From DAOMNN01 sp050486545 (GTDB lineage Bacteria > Pseudomonadota > Gammaproteobacteria > Burkholderiales > Rhodocyclaceae), in assembly GCA_050486545.1 (NCBI GenBank), contig JBJHDM010000090.1:1-9150 (forward strand): DNA of 9,150 nucleotides, read 5' to 3'. The notes under the pieces are model-generated. The model made no database searches. It saw only the letters and a program-made list of their open reading frames with translations, and was not told where the DNA came from. This document shows positions 6,586-9,150 of this stretch, in pieces. How positions within the stretch are numbered: position 1 is the first letter of the stretch; each line of letters begins with the position of its first letter. The position numbers and the translations under genes are program-made.

Positions 6586-6890
6586 AGGCGCCCGCCTCGC
6601 GAATGATTGCGATCCTCGAATACGAGATTCGTGAGATCTGCCGCGAGGCTTCCATTCCGGTCTCGTCCGGACTCGACCGGCTCGACGCCGATCTCGAAGC
6701 ACATGGAGAGTTCGCACTGACCTTGTCGGCCCCGGTCCGCGACACCTTGCGGGAATTGCTGCGTGTGCGCAGGGAGATCCTTGTGAGAGGGGGGCCGTCC
6801 CCGGAGCGAGCGGACGAAGGGGATGGCCAGAGTGCCGATGCGATATCCATTCCGACCGCCGATCCGGATGCCGGGCCCGCAGTCGGCTGA
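6582..6890 (+). CDS. Small hypothetical protein coupled to the winged-helix gene
   Basis: I do not recognise this family. The 102-residue product has a predicted N-terminal helix (about 8-26), a second helix (about 51-69, PVRDTLRELLRVRREILV) and a probably disordered, acidic, Pro/Gly-rich tail (70-102). There is no signal peptide, membrane segment or catalytic motif. The GTG at 6582-6584 overlaps the upstream TGA (GTGA), with AGGCGAGG at 6564-6571 as a plausible ribosome binding site; the ATG at 6603 is the alternative start. Coupling to the regulator suggests they act together, for instance as regulator and partner. It ends 39 nt before the convergent membrane protein gene, and no strong terminator lies between them. 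Confidence 0.6.
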   Translation: MKAPASRMIAILEYEIREICREASIPVSSGLDRLDADLEAHGEFALTLSAPVRDTLRELLRVRREILVRGGPSPERADEGDGQSADAISIPTADPDAGPAVG

Positions 6891-6929
6891 ATCGCACCGA
6901 GAAGGCCTCGCCGACTGCCCGGGTTGGTT

Positions 6930-7274
6930 TCAGCGGCGCTCCACATGTGCGCTCGATTCGGGATTGGGTCCGTATTCGCCGAGATGAAAGGCGGCGGTGA
7001 TCAGGCCGATGACGGTCATCAGCAGCACGAAGAAGCAGAGCTGCCAGTTTCGAGATGCCGCCCGTCCGTCAGCCCGCCCGGCTTGCCGCCCGGCCATGAG
7101 GCCGAGGCCGGCGGTCGTGAGCAGCGCCAGGCCCAGCAACTGCGAGGACAGCCCGCTCAGGAAGGTCGCCTGCGAGGGGTCCCGGCGATCCGGCCAGTAG
7201 AACTCGGGTCCCTGCAGCAGGTAGAGGCCGCCGATCAGGCACAGGATGATGACGAAGGCCTGGAAGGTGCGCAT
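6930..7274 (-). CDS. Small three-helix membrane protein downstream of ruvB
   Basis: The 114-residue product has three predicted transmembrane segments (about 4-21, 39-62 and 78-97). A polar loop (22-38, PEFYWPDRRDPSQ) and a basic loop (63-77, Arg-rich) separate them, and the tail is short and polar. The basic loop between helices 2 and 3 should be cytoplasmic by the positive-inside rule. No family is recognised and no catalytic residues are evident. The ATG at 7272-7274 has GGGGA 5 nt upstream and lies 13 nt past the ruvB stop, so it is probably the last gene of the ruvA-ruvB transcript. Whether it has any link to recombination is unknown; it may simply be carried along. Confidence 0.7.
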   Translation of the reverse strand: MRTFQAFVIILCLIGGLYLLQGPEFYWPDRRDPSQATFLSGLSSQLLGLALLTTAGLGLMAGRQAGRADGRAASRNWQLCFFVLLMTVIGLITAAFHLGEYGPNPESSAHVERR

Positions 7275-7287
7275 GCGCGTCCCCGCG

Positions 7288-8340
7288 TCAGCTTCCGGCG
7301 AACAGGTCGTCGTCCGTGCCCGGTCGTGCGAGTCCGAAATGCAGCCAGATCGATGCCGCTGCCACACGTCCCCGTGGGGTCCGCTGCAGGTAGCCCTGCT
7401 GGATCAGGTAGGGTTCGAGCACATCCTCGATCGTATCGGTGGATTCCCCGATGGCCGCGGCGAGGTTGTCGAGCCCGACGGGACCGCCGCCGAATTTCTC
7501 GAGCATCGCCCCGAGCAGCTTGCGGTCCATCAGATCCAGTCCGAGGTGATCGACGTCGAGCATCGACAGGGCAGCGTCCGCGACCGCGGTGGTGATGTGC
7601 CCTTCGGCCCGGACCTCTGCGAAATCCCGTACACGTCGCAGCAGGCGGTTCGCGATGCGCGGCGTTCCGCGGGCGCGACGCGCGATCTCGAAGGCGCCGC
7701 CCTGGTCGACCTCGACGTTGAGCAGGCGTGCCGAGCGCTCGACGATCCAGGCGAGTTCGTCGGCGGTGTAGAACTCCAGTCGCGACACGATCCCGAAACG
7801 GTCGCGCAGCGGGTTGGTCAGCATCCCTGCACGGGTGGTGGCGCCGACCAGCGTGAATGGAGGCAGGTCGAGCTTGACCGAGCGCGCCGCGGGGCCTTCG
7901 CCGATCATGATGTCGATCTGGAAGTCCTCGAGGGCCGGGTAGAGGATCTCCTCGACGACCGGCGAAAGGCGGTGGATCTCGTCGATGAAGAGGACGTCGT
8001 GCGGCTCGAGGTTGGTCAGCAGGGCGGCCAGATCTCCCGCACGTTCGAGTACGGGGCCGGACGTCTGTCGCAGGTTTACGCCCATCTCCGCAGCGACGAT
8101 GTGGGCCAGCGTCGTCTTGCCCAGGCCCGGGGGCCCGAACAGCAGCACGTGGTCGAGCGCTTCGCTGCGCTTGCGCGCGGCCTGGATGAAGATTTCGAGT
8201 TGTTCGCGGATCTTCGCCTGGCCGACGTATTCGGCCAGTCGTTTCGGTCGCAAGGCACGTTCGAGCGCGTCTTCATGGCGATCCGCCGTGGCGGCGGTGA
8301 CCAGGCGTTCGGGGGGAGTGATTCGGTCGGTTTCGATCAT
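7288..8340 (-). CDS. ruvB: Holliday junction branch migration ATPase RuvB
   Basis: RuvB is the hexameric AAA+ motor that pumps DNA through Holliday junctions held by RuvA. The product is 350 residues, slightly longer than the 336 of Escherichia coli. Walker A is GPPGLGKTT (69-77, Lys75), Walker B is LFIDEIH (117-123), sensor 1 is in GATTRAG (166-172) and the conserved LRDRFG is at 178-183. The C-terminal winged-helix domain contains LDVDHLGLDLMDRKLL and the block EDVLEPYLIQQGYLQRTPRGR. The ATG at 8338-8340 gives the expected N terminus, although its Shine-Dalgarno is weak. That suggests partial dependence on translation of ruvA, which ends 32 nt upstream. Confidence 0.97.
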   Translation of the reverse strand: MIETDRITPPERLVTAATADRHEDALERALRPKRLAEYVGQAKIREQLEIFIQAARKRSEALDHVLLFGPPGLGKTTLAHIVAAEMGVNLRQTSGPVLERAGDLAALLTNLEPHDVLFIDEIHRLSPVVEEILYPALEDFQIDIMIGEGPAARSVKLDLPPFTLVGATTRAGMLTNPLRDRFGIVSRLEFYTADELAWIVERSARLLNVEVDQGGAFEIARRARGTPRIANRLLRRVRDFAEVRAEGHITTAVADAALSMLDVDHLGLDLMDRKLLGAMLEKFGGGPVGLDNLAAAIGESTDTIEDVLEPYLIQQGYLQRTPRGRVAAASIWLHFGLARPGTDDDLFAGS

Positions 8341-8372
8341 TGCGGCAGTTTAGCGCCTCGAGGTGGCTTCGA

Positions 8373-8972
8373 TCACGCCTTGGACAGATTTCGCAACGCC
8401 AGGCGAATCCCGTCGGAGACCCCCACGTCTTCGGGCAGTCCCTTCATCGCGCTTAGGGCTTCGCGTTCGTTGTAGCCCAGGGCGAGCAGGGCGTTGAGCA
8501 CATCGCCGCGCCCCTCGTGGGTGGAAGTCGCGGGGATGCCTGCCGAGGCCGCGGCCAGTTCGGGCAAGGCCTTGCCGAGCTTGTCGCGGAGTTCGAGCAA
8601 CAGGCGTTCGGCGGTCTTCTTGCCGATCCCCGGGATCCGTATCAGGCGGGCGGACTCCTGCAGTGCCACCGCCTGGGCGAGATCGGTGACCGACAGGCCC
8701 GACAGGACGGCCAGCGCCGTGCGGGCGCCGATCCCGGAAACCTTGAGGATCTGGCGGAATGCGCCACGCTCGCTCTCGGTGGCGAACCCGTACAGGAAAT
8801 GACCGTCCTCGCGAACCGCGAAGTGCGTATGGAGATCGACCGTCTGGCCGGTTGCCGGGAGTCCGTAGAAGGTGCTCATCGGGACGTCGAGTTCGTAGCC
8901 CACGCCATGGACGTCGACAACGATCTGAGGGGGATTCTTCTCGAGCAGGGTGCCGCGGATGCGTCCGATCAT
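8373..8972 (-). CDS. ruvA: Holliday junction DNA-binding protein RuvA
   Basis: RuvA tetramers bind the four-way junction and recruit RuvB. The 199-residue product has the N-terminal OB fold (1-63, starting MIGRIRGTLLEK), two helix-hairpin-helix motifs (KVSGIGARTALAVL at 77-90 and IPGIGKKTAERLLLEL at 113-128) and the C-terminal RuvB-contacting domain (about 155-199, DVLNALLALGYNEREA). The length is normal (203 in Escherichia coli). GGAG lies 5 nt upstream of the ATG at 8970-8972. The gene upstream is a membrane protein, not ruvC. Confidence 0.97.
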   Translation of the reverse strand: MIGRIRGTLLEKNPPQIVVDVHGVGYELDVPMSTFYGLPATGQTVDLHTHFAVREDGHFLYGFATESERGAFRQILKVSGIGARTALAVLSGLSVTDLAQAVALQESARLIRIPGIGKKTAERLLLELRDKLGKALPELAAASAGIPATSTHEGRGDVLNALLALGYNEREALSAMKGLPEDVGVSDGIRLALRNLSKA

Positions 8973-8994
8973 GAATTCTCCGTGCGGGTCGGTT

Positions 8995-9150
8995 TCAGCG
9001 CCAATTGAAGGCGAGCATGGCTGCCATGATCAGTCCGTGCAGCAGGGCGGCGATGATCGTGAGCTTGATCGCCGGTGCGAGCGCCGACGGATCGGAGGCG
9101 TGTTCGCGCAGTGCGCGGGCGGCATTGAACGACAGCAGCAGCGTGATCGC
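8995..9150 (-). CDS. C-terminal fragment of a membrane protein (partial)
   Basis: The minus-strand frame is open from the window edge to TGA at 8995-8997, giving 51 residues. The segment has hydrophobic stretches (about 1-9 and 30-48) flanking a polar loop, ARALREHASDPSALAPAIK (11-29). This fits the last two helices of an integral membrane protein. The pattern is vaguely reminiscent of a UbiA-type prenyltransferase C terminus, but that is a weak impression. The stop lies 22 nt before the ruvA start codon, with no terminator between, so it may be co-transcribed with ruvA. It is cut by the window edge. Confidence 0.55.
   Translation of the reverse strand, partial: AITLLLSFNAARALREHASDPSALAPAIKLTIIAALLHGLIMAAMLAFNWR

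Noticed and set aside
6891..6929. Bidirectional terminator between the convergent gene pairs
   Set aside because: Only a 4-bp stem (6898-6901 with 6907-6910) is present and there is no T-tract on either strand.
7246..8475. Plus-strand 409-codon frame antisense to ruvB
   Set aside because: Shadow of ruvB; the composition is Asp/Gly/Arg-rich and matches nothing.

Overview
The window is GC-rich chromosomal DNA with housekeeping genes. It most likely comes from a betaproteobacterium. That placement rests on gene order (metK divergent from a tandem pair of lipid A acyltransferase genes, then dapF, a DUF484 gene and xerC) and on protein sequence. It is an inference from remembered synteny, not from a search.

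Layout. Positions 1-119 hold a run of nine G and a perfect 26-bp inverted repeat with a 4-nt loop. The repeat looks like a REP-type or MITE-like palindrome and lies just past the 3' end of metK. metK (S-adenosylmethionine synthetase, minus strand, 120-1286) is read from a near-consensus sigma70 promoter at 1459-1486, which leaves a leader of about 165 nt. That leader can hold a 16-codon mini-ORF, two hairpins and a terminator-like hairpin with an interrupted U-tract just before the metK ribosome binding site, so metK may be controlled by attenuation. The plus strand then carries two overlapping LpxL/HtrB-type acyltransferase genes (1489-2418 and 2415-3299), dapF (3396-4232), a DUF484 gene (4275-4928) and xerC (4931-5854). 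Together these serve outer-membrane lipid A, the lysine and peptidoglycan precursor meso-diaminopimelate, and chromosome dimer resolution.

Positions 5855-6072 form the largest non-coding stretch. It is lower in GC than its surroundings and contains a 12-bp-periodic array of GTAGG/CCTAC half-sites plus small palindromes, so it looks like a regulatory region. It precedes a two-gene unit, coupled by a GTGA overlap: a winged-helix DNA-binding protein (6073-6585) and a small protein of unknown function (6582-6890). This pair is the least explained coding part of the window.

On the minus strand, converging on that pair, lies ruvA (8373-8972), ruvB (7288-8340) and a small three-helix membrane protein (6930-7274). 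They are closely spaced and probably co-transcribed. Upstream of ruvA, where ruvC is often found, is the C-terminal end of a different membrane protein (8995 to the window edge). RuvA and RuvB form the Holliday-junction branch migration motor. I saw no tRNA, rRNA, CRISPR array, prophage or intact insertion sequence. I see no clear novel system; the best candidates are the metK leader and the winged-helix gene pair with its upstream array.
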